Of a DNA stretch of 64,000 nucleotides, positions 43,734 through 55,500 are shown one piece after another. Below the pieces are notes generated by a model. That model did no database searches. It was not told the origin of the DNA and saw only the letters and a program-made list of their open reading frames with translations. The DNA is from Diphasiastrum complanatum. Taxonomy: Eukaryota > Streptophyta > Lycopodiopsida > Lycopodiales > Lycopodiaceae. Location: contig CM055095.1 of assembly GCA_029204225.1 (NCBI GenBank), forward strand, positions 28,708,845 through 28,772,844, given 5' to 3'. The position numbers and the translations under genes are program-made. The first letter of the stretch is position 1. Every line of letters begins with the position of its first letter.

Positions 43734-46461
43734 GAGAGGGAGAGAGAGAGCTTTATAAATGTCTTTTCCATGCCAAAGGCATATAAGACTAATGAAGTAC
43801 ATGTCAAGTATGTGGTAACCCTGTCTGTCTCTGGTAACGCCTCTATCCTCTGTGTATGAGTAATGAGTTGAAGCCTCGATCTGGATAGGTGGAACTGCAA
43901 ACTCGGCCAAAAGAATCTCATGTGGAACCAAAGGCTTTGCACGGATCAACCGAGCTAGCATGGTGGTCTGTAGTCGTGAAAGACTGGCCCAGTGTGAAGA
44001 GGGAAGACCTGCACACCATGCCTCTACCGCATATAGAGCCGTAGGGGTGACAACGGTATCAAAGAGGCGACACTTACCGCGAACATCCTGGATGGACTTC
44101 CGGAAGCAAAATATCTCTAGCTGAACCAGGGAGGCATGTCCCTTCCCCAGTCGAGTGGTAGCAGCCTGTCTCATGCCAAAAGTAGGACCTGGGAAAAGGA
44201 TCCCCAGGTATGTGTAGGAAGGGACCACCTCTAGAATTTGTCCACCCAAAGCAAGCTCTTGTCGCTGCATGGACGCTCGAGAAGTGTTGAAGACCATAAC
44301 CTTAGTCTTCCCAATGTTCACCTCTAGACCCCATCTGGTGCAAAACTCATGCAAGCAAGCCAACTGTCGCTGTAGAGTCTAGACCCTCTCTCGTAGGTGA
44401 GACCAATACCACATCATCTGCATAAAGGAGGATAGCAATCAAGATGTCCCCGAGCCGGCAACTAGCACCGCCACACTGTGTAATGACTCTCTCCAACTCG
44501 TCAATATACAAGCCAAAGAGGATTGGTGAGAGGGAGCGACCCTACTTCACCCCAATGGTGCTCTAAATGTGATTGGATATGCCACTGCTATGTCGGAAGC
44601 ATCCCAGGACACGTTCATAAAGTGTCATTACAGCAAGAATGATGTCAGTGGAGAAGCCGAGGTCGCGGAGTCTCTGGATGAGCAATGAGCGAGGAACCAA
44701 ATCAAAGGCTTTCTTGAAGTCCACAAAACAACAGTAAACCCTCTCTCTCCTGTGCTTAGCTTCCTCAATCAAGGCCCGCAATGTGAAGATATGATCTGTG
44801 GTAGAGTAATGGGCTCGAAAGCTTGCCTAACCCATCGCATGTAGTCTCCTAGTCTCGGCCTCCGAGCTCACAACTGACTGAAGAATAGTACCATATAGCT
44901 TCGCCAGGACATGCCCTATCATGATGGTGCGGTAGTTACTCGGAATCATGGGGTCACCATTCTTATGGATGGGGTGGATGATGTTAGTGCACCAGGATGA
45001 AGGGAAACCAGAAACAACTGCGGAATTAGGAAGGGTGGCTATAGTAGGAGCAAGTACGTCCGAGGCATGGGAAAGGAGTTCCGATTCAAGGTCTTTAATA
45101 TCTCTGGCCTTGTTGGATTTCATCTTCGTAATGGCTGCAAGTACCATGTCAGATGTAAAGAAGGAGAACTCAGATGGTCGTGGAGATATAGAGATGGGTG
45201 AGTCGGTAGGGACGGTATACAAGTTGGTAGCATAATCAGTCCAGATGTGGAGGTCCTCCAAGAGGGGTGGTGGGGAGCTAGGAATGAACTTGCGCCAAAA
45301 AGCGCCCGAACAAGAACTGAAGAGAAGGTCAATAAGACGTCTCCCTTCAGTGTGATCGTAGGAACGCTTCTTACGACGGAGAACACCAGAACGTCGGGAA
45401 GATTGAAGCAGATGTGGAGCGTGGATACGAGAATAAGTAACTGACTAGTGAAGGGAACGGCACTCGACATCATATCAAGGGGGGTGTAATGGTTGAGGTG
45501 TGCAGCGAGTCTTTTGGGGATGGGGTTTTGTGGGAAGGGTTAGTGATGCAGCCGTGTGGAGAGAGGTGTTGAGAAACGCAGCCTGGGTGTCGAGTGGACT
45601 GCTATGAGGAAAGGAGTGTAAAAGTGAGGCCCAGGACTGCCGGTGATATCGAATGAGAGAAATGAGTGATCAGACGTATGGTGCTGTTCCACTTGACTTT
45701 CAAGCTGCTAAATTTTAGCTGAGGTAGCTATGTGGGAGAAAGTTTCACTTTTGATAATTGCAACTTTGTTCTTGAGTTCTTCAATGGAAGTATCTAGGTT
45801 TTGAAGGTGCGATTGCACAGCTAGAAGTAGTGAATCGGGAGAGGCAAGTCTTTCTCTGTGATTGTTAGGGTATTTGAATATACGGAGTTGATCGTCACGA
45901 AGAAGACCAACCAAGGTGTATGGAGAAAAAGAAACATATGCTTCTAGAGTGTCTGGAGTCAAGGTCAGTAGTTTTGCTGTTGGGAAGAATAGGATTTGAT
46001 GGTGAGATAGGAATTGCAACAGGCATAGAAGGAGAAGGGGAAGGTGGATCTGGCTGTAAGGAAGATGTTGGAGCAATGCCGGAAATGGAAGATGGCTCTG
46101 GAGTAGAGGCACCAATCCCTTTGTGATGAGGCATTTTCAGATATTAGGCAGATGCTTTTTTGGTGGTAGTGTTAGCAATCAACAATAATTTCGCTCAGGT
46201 GTAGGGCCAGATTTGCGAGCAGCAGAGCACTGGCAGCAGATGCAAGGATCGCTGGTCTGGCAGGATTGATGGAGCAGAAGGTCTCAGCTACGGAGCCATC
46301 GTTGGAGCAGCTAGGAAGAGCCATCGCTACAGCCATTGGGACCAAGGCAGATCGCTGGATGGATCCATTGCTGGAGCTGGATAGGCTGCTAATCAGGTAG
46401 CAACCATTGCTAGATAGATCCACTGGGCAGAAGAGCTTCCGCTGGGCAGATCCTCTAGCAG

Positions 46462-46463
<2 letters not shown>
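43682..46463 (-). mobile_element. LINE copy 3 with ORF1, endonuclease/RT pieces and (TC)n tail
   Basis: In minus-strand order: 5'UTR (46463-46140), ORF1 start (46134-45708), end of the endonuclease and RT N-terminus (45473-44827), RT with RVYCCFVDFKKAFDLVPRS (44563-44781, motif A) and LLYADD in broken frames near 44440. RT C-terminus (43900-44363) has GLEVNIGKTKVMVFN and YLGILFPGPTF. It then jumps, without the zinc finger, to a hairpin (43761-43789) and a (TC)n tail. Several stops and a C-terminal deletion make it defective. Confidence 0.8.
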
Positions 46464-46465
<2 letters not shown>

Positions 46466-46523
<58 letters not shown>

Positions 46524-46873
46524 AGAAAGAAAGCTTTATTAATGTCTTTTCCATGCCAAAAGGCATATAAGACTAGTAAATGTACATGTCAAGTATGTGG
46601 TAACCATGGGAGCGTATGAAACGTCTTCAAAACAGTAGAGCTGAAGCTATGAACTGAAATAGATGTGATGCTATAAGAAACATGTGGGAGCATGTATACT
46701 GCTAAAAGTCATGAGTGAGGTATGACGCTATCATCTAGTCCTATCCTGCTGATGCTAATGCTATAGAAGGATGTAATTCAAGTTGAACATGAGAGGAATG
46801 CCCCTTCCCAAGACGGGTGGTGGCAGCCTGTCGCATGCTGAAGGTAGGACCAGAAAAGAGTATCCCCAAATAG

Positions 46874-46875
<2 letters not shown>
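46466..46875 (-). mobile_element. LINE copy 4: RT scrap, 3'UTR, hairpin, (TC)n tail
   Basis: From 46875 down to 46741 the minus strand encodes YLGILFSGPTFSMRQAATTRLGKGH, a piece of the RT thumb region. The 3'UTR follows directly (46740-46574), then the hairpin (46544-46573, stem ATGCC/GGCAT) and a GA-rich tail (46532-46466). Everything else is deleted. Its right end touches the (GA)n tail of copy 5 without intervening sequence. Confidence 0.75.
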
Positions 46876-46876
<1 letters not shown>

Positions 46877-46960
<84 letters not shown>

Positions 46961-48040
46961 ATTAATGTCTTTTCCATGCCATGAGGCATATAAGACTGAG
47001 ATAGTACATTAAAACAGATGGAAAACCAGACAGATCAATGTTGTCAAACCAACAAAAATAGACAGATCTAACTAAGAAAGAGATTAAAGGCCATGATTAT
47101 ATGGTACACAGACCATTTACAAGGTCAACTAGACATCTCTTTCAATTGTTCAATTCTAATTCTTAACTCTGATCAATCTCTACAAGGTTAGTTTCAACAG
47201 AACGAATTTTGCCGTTCCTATAGATGAGGCATTTCCTTGTATTTGTCGCTTTATGTAGAGCTTCCTTCCTTCTATCAGTTGTACAAAGGTGAGATCTTCA
47301 TCTAGGAAGATATTTATGTCTTTGACGTAATACATCTCCTCGTGACTCCAACGAAGTGAAGCATATGACGAGGGTGTTAGCATCTTTCTTGATATGCCAG
47401 CCTCAGTCTAAACCTATGTCATGGTGCTGGAGAGTGGATGCCAAATTTTTTTAGCTTCTTTAATGGCATCTTGGGAATCCGGGATGCCTTTGACATGAAC
47501 ATTGCGGGCCTTTTGTCCTTGCAATTGGCTCTCCGTGAGTGTAGCAGAAATGAAAGCAACTGGAGCATCTGGTTTACCCGGACCTTTGAGAATGTCTGCC
47601 CAAGATTGGACAACAACATGATGGTGCTCCACTTTACTTTCGAGGTCGTGGATCGAGGCCACTACATGGAAGGGTACTGTGCCTTTGATGGAAGTAATTT
47701 CCTTTCTGAGCTCTGTAATGCTTCTTGGTTTCCAAGGGGAGGCTCGAACCTGGGACCAAAGAAACTTTGGATGCCAAGCTAACCAGTTGAGCCAACCCCG
47801 TTGGGTAGAGCTCTGTAATGGATGAATCTGTTTGCTGAAGGTGTGCTTGCATGGATACGATCAACTCTCAATGAGAGTCCATTTCTTTCCAATGCCTAGA
47901 AAGAAGTTCGAAGACCCTTATATTATTCATTGAATGCACAAAGCATTTAAGAGGTTGATGGAAGCGTTACTTGAGATGGATTTACAGGAAGAGCCAAAAT
48001 AGGTTCCGTATTAGACAAAATGGAACTGGGAGAGAGAGGA
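46877..48040 (-). mobile_element. LINE copy 5: ORF1 and 3' end, no ORF2
   Basis: On the minus strand ORF1 pieces (48000-47180) have the coiled-coil start (QTDSSITELYP), ARNVHVKGIPDSQDAIKEAKK and INIFLDEDLTFVQL, the RRM-like ORF1 core. A direct jump then leads to the 3'UTR, the hairpin (46967-46996) and a long (TC)n tail (46955-46877). ORF2 is missing. A SINE is inserted in ORF1 at 47721-47807. Confidence 0.75.
47721..47807 (-). mobile_element. 87-bp tRNA-derived SINE with 13-bp target duplication
   Basis: The insert is flanked by a perfect direct repeat GAGCTCTGTAATG (47708-47720 and 47808-47820). On the minus strand it carries an A box (TGGCTCAACTGG) and, 34 bases further on, a B box (GGTTCGAGCCT), as in tRNA-derived RNA polymerase III promoters. 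It begins near GGGGTTGGC and ends CCTCCCCTTGG, close to tRNA length, with no long tail. I read it as a very short SINE or retroposed tRNA-like RNA; a functional tRNA is unlikely because the arms pair poorly. Confidence 0.8.
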
Positions 48041-48804
48041 ATAGCATGGGGCTTATCTTGAGTCTTTCGAATTCTACCCAGTTGAACACTACTGACTCAC
48101 CTAAGGAGGGTTATGAAATAGGATTTTACAATCAATTGGGTTGATTATTCTGGGTCAATGACCTTCGAACTGGTCATTTTGGACTAGTTAGCATTATAGG
48201 TCTAGCACTTTCGTGATTCATGAAATCTTATCAAGTTGGAGGTCTTATTCTTCCCATATTGATACGAAGAAAACTACCCTTGGTATTTTCTTTTGAGAGT
48301 CCCTTTGATTGTCTTTCAAAATCAAGTAGCAGGTTGATATGCATTCCATATTTTCACGTTAAAGTATTTTGAATGAAATACATGCTTGTTTGAACTTTTT
48401 TTGACTTATGATCTTGAATTTGCATAACTTGCAATGTTGATTCTATGGAACTTACCAAACAAAGTCACCGAGGTTGTGGATGATACTTTGAGTGATCCAT
48501 TGTGTATTGTACTTGACTTTTTAATTGGTAATTTATATATATGAGAAGCTCTTGTAGTTAAGCAAGGTATTTGGTACAACATTAGAGTAGTTATATTTGT
48601 TTCTCACTCATTGTTTGTAGTTTATATCAAACTAGATTGAATGAGATTGCTCTGCCTGCCTCTCAGGTAATTTCTGGATAATAAGCAACTAAAATCTTTC
48701 ACTTTGGTTAAACGTCTGTTGTTGATATTGACATTTTCCTCACTGAAGATTTGGTATCATGCCTATAGACCTAAGTTGCACTGTCCTGGTGGCAAATGAA
48801 ATCA
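48041..48804. other. 3' end of the first ELP4 intron
   Basis: AT-rich intron sequence between LINE copy 5 and the U12 branch site. No transposon or exon is visible. Confidence 0.5.
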
Positions 48805-48824
48805 TTTTCTTAACTACTGGTTAC

Positions 48825-49057
48825 AGATAATAGGAGGGGGTATCCCTCTCGGGGGAATTATTATGATAATGGAGGATATTGAGGCACCTCATCATTTATT
48901 ACTGCTGCGATACTTTCTGGCTCAAGGTGTTGTTCATGGCCAGCCACTCTTATTTGCAAGTCCTCTAACATCACCTAAGTCATTTCTAGGAACTTTGCCA
49001 GGTCTGACCAAAGGAAAGGATAGCAAGGGAAATGTTGATTTGCAAAAGAGTGGGCAG
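48825..49057 (+). CDS. ELP4: Elongator subunit 4, second coding exon
   Basis: The exon encodes IIGGGIPLGGIIMIMEDIEA, then LLLLRYFLAQGVVHGQPLL and SFLGTLPGL. This is the Walker-A-like glycine loop and the following RecA-fold helix of ELP4; Elp4-6 are RecA-like, and some lack ATPase residues. It starts in phase 1 after the AT-AC junction at 48824 and ends in phase 0 at CAG|GTGAGT. Its first codon is completed by the A at 40695, giving Lys. The exon is free of stops. Confidence 0.88.
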
Positions 49058-49254
49058 GTGAGTCAGACATACTATATCAAAGTGTTGGGCAAGTGAGCAA
49101 CCAGCTGTGGTGATTCCGATCATGTATTCAAGTTTTTTTTTTCTCCATCCTTCCAAGAATCGTATATTGGATGAAGCAGATCCCCTGATACAAATTCTAC
49201 TTATCCAAGTTGTGCCCATGGTTGGTAGATGACCCTACTATGACTTTTATCCAG
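49058..49254 (+). other. ELP4 short GT-AG intron
   Basis: Donor GTGAGT at 49058 and acceptor TTTTATCCAG ending at 49254. The intron contains stop codons in all frames and a run of T (49130-49143). Confidence 0.75.
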
Positions 49255-49423
49255 TCTGCAGATGGCTTGAGAATCGCATGGCAGTACCAGAGGTACTTAA
49301 ATGAACAGAAGGCTTTGGAAACTCGCAGACAGAGGCAGCAGGAAATTGCATCTCAGTCATGGGCTAGTGGGCGCTTGCATGCATCGAGTTTATCTCCAAA
49401 TCTTTCTTCCAGTGTTACATCAG
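49255..49423 (+). CDS. ELP4: Elongator subunit 4, third coding exon
   Basis: The exon encodes SADGLRIAWQYQRYLNEQKA, the conserved ELP4 GLRIAWQY segment, then a hydrophilic stretch rich in Gln and Ser that is variable in the family. It opens in phase 0 after the CCAG acceptor (the alternative CTGCAG acceptor would give an immediate stop) and ends in phase 1 at TCAG|GTAATT. The phase matches the next exon exactly. Confidence 0.82.
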
Positions 49424-50197
49424 GTAATTGCTAGTTATTTTCTTATTACAAGTTATTATGTTTGCTTTTCAGACAGAACAGTAGATACCGACTTTCCAAT
49501 CCATCTTACAAAATAGTAGTGTACCAAAGTATATGAGGTTCACCTCTTTTCCGTTATTTTTCATAAGATTTTTGCACATAAGCTAATCAAGCCTCCAAAA
49601 TATATTCTTATGTAGGTTAAGAGCCCCCATTCTTAAGGCACATCACATGACATGGAGTGTTTTGAAGCATGTTATAACATTCTCAAGGCACACTCACATA
49701 ACATGCTTTAACATAACTTAGTTTCATCATGTTATGCCCTTTAGATGAAGGTCAATGCCTTAAGGATGTACAATTTTCCTTCTTAAGAACATTACATTGA
49801 TAGAGCCAATAGATGAAATTGTAACTTCAATTGAATAAGAAGGCTTATGACATCTACTATGTGGTTAGCCTAATGAAGAGATGTCTACTCGAGGGGCAAG
49901 TACAATGAACTATCTTCTTTGCTTTTCAAAATTTTGAAATTTTCTAATCTGGAAAGGTCTGTCACATTGCTTTATGATGCAATTTAATATGTAGTTAACT
50001 TATGCAAACTTGAGATCTTATATTGTTAAACATCTTGTGATATTGTTGAACTATGGTCATCTCTGCGTACTGTGTCTGCGGGTATGTGAACCTTCAAATA
50101 CTTGTATGTTCTCTTATTCTACTGTATTGGTAGGTCAAGACTAGCGTCAGTTAGTATGCTACAAATGATGGATTGGCATATGTTTGTGACGACGCAG
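49424..50197 (+). other. ELP4 intron between third and fourth exon
   Basis: GT-AG intron of 774 bp (donor GTAATT, acceptor GACGACGCAG). It has a perfect 11-bp inverted repeat (AAGCATGTTAT at 49665-49675 and ATAACATGCTT at 49698-49708) and repeated CTTAAGGCACA-type words. Confidence 0.7.
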
Positions 50198-50351
50198 GCT
50201 CTCTTGAGTATACGGGTACCTTCGACCTCAGAAAGTCTATGGATCAGGCAATGTTAAATGCTGTCAACACTGTATGTTTTAGTTTACAAGGTGAAACAGA
50301 TATGGCACCTCTACATGGTCAATGTGCTGCATTTGTCACCACACACTCAAG
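50198..50351 (+). CDS. ELP4: Elongator subunit 4, fourth coding exon
   Basis: The exon encodes SLEYTGTFDLRKSMDQAM, then VCFSLQGETDMAPLHGQC and AAFVTTHS. This matches the ELP4 stretch with FDxRKPL and the cysteine-containing CAxF helix. It begins in phase 1 (G plus GC gives Gly) and ends in phase 2 at CAAG|GTTTCT. The remaining third of ELP4 (about 130 residues) is not found in this window, so it lies in exons beyond 64 kb or on a region I could not read. Confidence 0.78.
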
Positions 50352-50435
50352 GTTTCTTCAACTATGCCTGATGCCAAATAGCTCTTGTGGTTGTTTGAAG
50401 CATGTTGTCATAGAAGGGTCGACGCGCTCGCGAGA

Positions 50436-50436
<1 letters not shown>

Positions 50437-50511
<75 letters not shown>

Positions 50512-50590
50512 TATTCATGTCTTTTCCATGCACTAAGGCATATAAGACAAAACCGTACATCCAAGTAAGATGGAATAGTGCTGTCAACCA
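50437..50590 (-). mobile_element. LINE copy 6: 3' stub with (TC)n tail
   Basis: A short stub: on the minus strand a 40-bp 3'UTR piece, then the hairpin (50519-50548), then the (TC)n tail (50508-50451) with a (TG)n start at 50437. It is nearly identical to the end of copy 9 (60248-60325: AAACCGTACATCCAAGTAAG-TGGAATAGTGCTG). On its right it meets a (GCGC/TG)n run at 50590-50617, then the tail of copy 7. Confidence 0.8.
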
Positions 50591-50600
50591 GCGCGCGCGC

Positions 50601-50682
<82 letters not shown>

Positions 50683-50885
50683 AAGAAAGAAAGAAAGCTT
50701 TATTAATGTCTTTTCCATGCCAAAAGGCATATAAGACCAAATGGAGTACATGTCAAGTATGTGAAAACCGTGGGAGCGTATATAAGTGTCTCCAAGAAAA
50801 AACTATGCATAAAAGAGAAATGAACAACATAACTATAAATCACAAATTGCCAATTGTCCATATAGCTGCCAGGAGTAGAGTAAGA

Positions 50886-53800
50886 TCATGTAGTGCTACT
50901 GCTGAAGAAAGATGTGATACGAGCTGCAACATGAGGTAACATGGATCGTCGCGGACGTCGTCTAGGAGGGTGAAAACTGTGCGCTCTCGTAACATGGCAT
51001 GAAGTGCGAACTGCAGCATGACTATGAGTGATACACTGTCTCTGACATCGGTGAGGTGGTGTCTCATCGTCGTCGTCATCAGACCGTGTCCGTCTCCTGG
51101 TGAAGAAGGATGTAATCTGAGCCTGAGAGCTAGGATGTGGCTGGTTAGCTGACTGGTACATATCCTGGCTCAACAAGACCATCTCTCGTAGCATAAGTGC
51201 GACACAACGAGAGTCCTCATAACCAATTAATGCTCCGAGTGTAGTAGGCATGTCACGGAATAGACAGTGATATCTCCCTCTAATCTCATAATATATGGGG
51301 CATCTGAAGATGAAATGCTCCTCGGACTCTATCTCATGAAGGGGACATAGCAGGCATAGTCTCTCCTCTCGTGGTGTACCCTGGAATCTACCTGTCTCAA
51401 TAGCCAGCTGATGGGAGGAGACTCTAAACTGTCCCAAAGTGAAACGGAGACCGTGTGATAGCCCAGAGGACAAATAGCGAGGTAAAACTGGAAGACCAGT
51501 GGCATCCTGCTCCAGAAAGTGAGTCCGGTAGTAGTCAGGCTTAATCCCCAGCTATTGTCGCCAAGTACGGTCGAGATATGCTCTGTATGAAAAACATCTA
51601 ATATACTGGTGTGTACCCAAAGGGAGATCAGTGATAGTGATACCAAATACTTCCATGAGGAAGTGTGATGCCTGAGAGAACCATGATAGCCTGTATCCCT
51701 GAGTCTAAAGGTGATGAGAGGACATGAGTGCAATCCGCGTATACCGCTTCTCTGTATCAAGAAGTGCCTGAGCTCTCTGGATGTACGTGATGAGCTGGAA
51801 GGCTGCCTCAATCTGAATAGGGGGGGTGGCAAACTCCGCAAGGATGATCTCATGTGGAACCGAGGGCTTCGCTCGAATCATGCGAGCTAACATGGTGGTC
51901 TGTAGGCGTGAAATGCTGGACCAATGTGAGGATGATAGTCCTGTACACCATATCTCTGCCGCATACAATGTTGAGGGGGTGATGACGGTGTCAAACAGTC
52001 TGCACTTACTCAGGGCATCTCGAATAGACTTACGGAAGCAGAGTCTCTCCAGCTGGACTAGGGAAGAGTGGCCCTTCCCAAGTCTAGAAGTAGCCGCCTG
52101 TCTCATACTGAAGGTAGGACCAGAGAAGAGCACACCCAGGTAAGTGTATGAAGAGACCACCTCTAGGGGCTGTCCGTCAAAGGTAAGCTCCTGGCGCTGC
52201 ATGAAGGCCCGAGAGGTATTGAAGACCATAACTCTGGTCTTCGAGAGATTCACCCCTAGACCCCACTGAGTGCAAAAGGTGTGTAAACAGTCCAACTGTC
52301 TCTGTAATCCCTCTCTGGTACGGGAGACTAGTACCACATCATCCGCATAGAGAAGAATGGCAATCAGAATGTCCCCAAGCCGACAACCGTCCCCACCGCA
52401 CTGAGAATGACCTGCTCTAGCTCGTCAATATATAATCCAAAGAGAACTGGTGAGAGAGAGCATCCCTGCTTAACCCCAATAGTGCTCCAGATCTGCTCAG
52501 ATATGACTACCATGACGGAAGCAACCCAAAACCCTCTCATAGAGAGCCATGACAGCTAGGATAATATCTGTAGAGAAACCCAGGTCTCGGAGTCTCTGGA
52601 TGAGTAAGGAGCATGGGACAGAATCAAAGGCTTTCCTCCTGTGTCTAGCTTCCTCAATGAGGGCTCGAAGTGTGAATATGTGATCTGTAGTGGAATAATG
52701 TGCGCGGAACCTTGCATGACCCAAAGCATGTAATCTCCTGGACTCTGCCTCTGAGCTAACTGCAGACTGGAGGATGGTGCCATATAGCTTCGCGAGAACG
52801 TGGCCAATCATAATAGTGCGGTAATTTCCAGGTACCATGGGGTCACCATTTTTATAGATAGGATGTATGATGTTGGTGCACCAAGAGGATGGGAAGCCCT
52901 CAACAACGGCATGGTTAAGGAGAGTGGATAAGGTAGGGGCAAGAGTATCGGAGGCGTGAATCAATAGCTCAGATTCAAGGTCTTCAATGTCCCTGGTGCG
53001 GTGGGTTTTCAGCTTTTTGATCGCTGCCTGAACCAGGTCAGGGGTGAAAAAGGTGAAGTCTGAAGGTCGAGGAGAAATGGAGATGGGCGTATCAGTGGGT
53101 ATAGTGTAAAGCTGGGTAGCATAGTCGGTCCAGATATGTAGATCGTCCAATAGAGGGGGTGGGGCACGAAGGATAAACTCACGCCAAAAGGTACCAGAGG
53201 AGGAGCTAAGAAGGAGGTTCACAAGACGGTTACCTTCGGAGTCATCATAGGCACGTTTTTTGTGATGGAGTGTATGATTGTACAATTGTCGTGAGGAGCG
53301 GAGGAGATGGCGGGCGTGGAAACGAGCATGTGTGACAGTGGTGAAGGGATCAGCATTCCACGTCATACCATGGTGGATGGAAAGGTGGGGATGAATGTGG
53401 ATGCACTGGTTTGTGTTTATGAGGTTTAGAGGGGAAAGCGAAAGTAGCAGCAGTGTGGAGACAAGTGGTGAGGAAGGCGGCTTGTGACTCAAGCGGTTCA
53501 CTGTGTGAAAAAGAGTGAAGTAAGGAGGCGAGAGATTTCTGGTAGAGTGGGATGGAGAGGGGGTGGAAGGTGTATTTGGGTGCACGGGAAGGATGGACTG
53601 GTGTAGAGGTTGTAATCGTGGAAGGTGGCCAATAGCGAAGGATAAGAACGAATGATCAGAGAGGGTGGTAGGGGAGATATGGAATCTATGAATGAGACGG
53701 ATGGATGACGGTGACCCCATGAGGTAATCAACCACACTATGACCGCCACTGTGAGGGTGACAAGTATAATTGCTAGAATTAGGCCAGTGAGGTAGGCCAT

Positions 53801-54430
53801 TATAAATGGCTAACTCATGTGCCTCACCAAATTGTAACAGGTACTCACCATATGAAGTAATAGGTCCCGGTCCATCATCAGAAAACCTGGTGATCTCCAA
53901 GCTGTCACTATCAAGGGCATGGACTCGCATCTGATCTGTAGCATCATGGAACTCTGTCTGTCGTGAAGCTGTCCGGGCATAAAAATCCCCAGTGAGGAAA
54001 ATATGCCCTCGCTCTGCAAATCTGATGATATCCACCGAAAGGTCCAAATAAGGTGAGCCAACACCCTCAACAAAGGAGGAGGACTCTGGAGGAAAATAGC
54101 TGGCAACAATGAAGATATCCCTGTCCAAACCAGTCGCTCGTCCTGTGATACGAAGCCAAATATACCGTGCATGCTCATTATGCCTGACAAACTCATGGAG
54201 GGACTCTCTGTATAGACAAGCCACTCCTCCCGAACCACGGCCACTGGCTGATCTAGTCTCAGATCTGTATACTGAATCCCATCTGTATCGCGGGAAGGTG
54301 GGTAAACCGCGCACCTGGCTCTCGTGAGTCTCCATGAAAAACAATAGGTCTCGACCAGTGATAAAGTCAATCAGATCGCCTACTGTAGAAGATGAGTGGA
54401 TGCCATCACAGTTCCATACCCCAATCTGAA
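50886..54430 (-). pseudogene. LINE copy 7 ORF2: endonuclease, RT, zinc finger, PIP motif
   Basis: Endonuclease: GVWNCDGIHSSS, MFFMETHES, GGVACLYRES, FLTGDFYART, HSVVDYLM, SDHSFLSF (APE-type). RT start: GNYRTIMIGHVLAKLYGT, FRAHYSTTDHIFTLRALIEE. Then about ten residues with the motif A Asp (VDFKKAF) are deleted (HRRKAFDSVP). RT end: LLYADDVVL in another frame near 52350, WGLGVNLSKTRVMVFNTS, YLGVLFSGPTF. The C-terminus (50886-51473) has LCLLCPLHEIESEEHFIFRC, a CCHC finger, then QAQITSFFTRRR and a DDDDD patch. ORF2 would nick the target and copy the RNA there. Loss of the motif A Asp kills activity. Confidence 0.88.
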
Positions 54431-54482
54431 GATGGTATGGATGGGGCCCCGGGATGCTCCCAATCCCGGGGGCCCCAAATTC

Positions 54483-55500
54483 CTAGCTCTGGGAACTGCT
54501 AGGGGTGCCAGCAACAAATCGTATCTGGCCATCTCGATATATAACCCGTCTACCAGTCTCTCGAGCCACCTGGAAGGCTTTACGTCTCTCCTCAACCTGG
54601 ATGTAGGTAAGATCGTCATCCATATATATGGTAGTGCCACATAACTGGGCTCTACAGCGTAAAGCCTCTCTGCGGCTGTCTAGGGATGTGAAGCGAACGA
54701 TCAACGTAGCTGCATCTCTGGTGGTCCTCCAAGCTGTATCTAGCCCATCTGTCACATGTCCTAGAGTGGTCTCGAGAAATCTCGTAGCCTCGGCAATGGC
54801 ATCCTGTGTGTCCAGTATGCTACAAACCCTAATGTTATGTGCCTTTTGCTCCCTTGACCGCTTTTCCGAAATGGTGGCTGAGATGACTGAGGAGATGGGA
54901 GCGCTAGGCTTGGTGCCTTTCTTCAATACTGTTGCCCATGAGAGGGTTTCTTCTTTATGTTGTTCCATCTTATTTTCAAGCTCCCGTATCATGGTGGTAG
55001 CCGATTCCGAGGCCGCAACTTGTTTAGTACTGATCGCTTGTTCCAATGAGGCAACTTTGGATTGCAACAGTTTCTTTTCTTTGAGTAAGGTGACTACTAT
55101 TCCCTGCAGTTGTTAAAATTCCTGTTTCAAAAGCTGGAAATCCGCTTTCATTTGGTCAGCTTCCCAGGAGGAAAACAGTTCAGTTGATTTGGAGGGAGTG
55201 TATGGGATAGGTACTGTAGATGGGGGAACTGTGGATTCGTGGGAAATAGGAATAGGAAGGAGGCCGGTAGGAGTGGCCAGATTGATAGGATTGGAGATCA
55301 ATGAAGATGCAGAAGAGGTGGAAGAAGAAGAAGATGAGAGAGGGGAAGGAAGAGCAGAGGCAGGGGGGGTGTTGCATCAGAGGAGGCAGCGAGTGCAAGG
55401 GGGGGTGGACAGGCAACAAAGGCAGGGTCTGGACAAGCAGGGGGTGGATGGGCAACGAGTACAGGGACTGGACAAGCATCAGGGGCAGGGGGTGGGCGGA
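54483..55500 (-). pseudogene. LINE copy 7 ORF1
   Basis: The frame at 54483-55067 has a coiled-coil-like start (KVASLEQAISTKQVA, IRELENKMEQHKEETLSW), then HNIRVCSILDTQDAI, ATLIVRFTSLDSRREAL and TTIYMDDDLTYIQVEERR. This looks like an RNA-binding ORF1 with an RRM-like core. A TAA at 55113-55115 separates it from an N-terminal frame (PTGLLPIPISHESTVPP). ORF1 of LINEs binds the element RNA as a chaperone. Confidence 0.7.

Larger units (their letters stand above)
40696..48824 (+). other. ELP4 intron of 8.1 kb, U12-type AT-AC
   Basis: The intron starts ATATCCTT (40696-40703), the U12 donor consensus. It ends with TTTTCTTAACT (48805-48815), a close match to the U12 branch-site consensus TTCCTTAAC, and then GGTTAC (last base 48824), about 11 bases after the branch A. 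Splicing here turns GAC-A plus AG-ATA into D-K-I-I-G-G-G, restoring the conserved ELP4 run. The intron holds LINE copies 1 to 5, all in antisense, a SINE and a PPR gene fragment. Confidence 0.75.

Noticed and set aside
47721-47807. Functional tRNA gene
   Set aside because: A and B boxes are good, but acceptor and anticodon arms do not pair well and target duplications show a retroposed insert.
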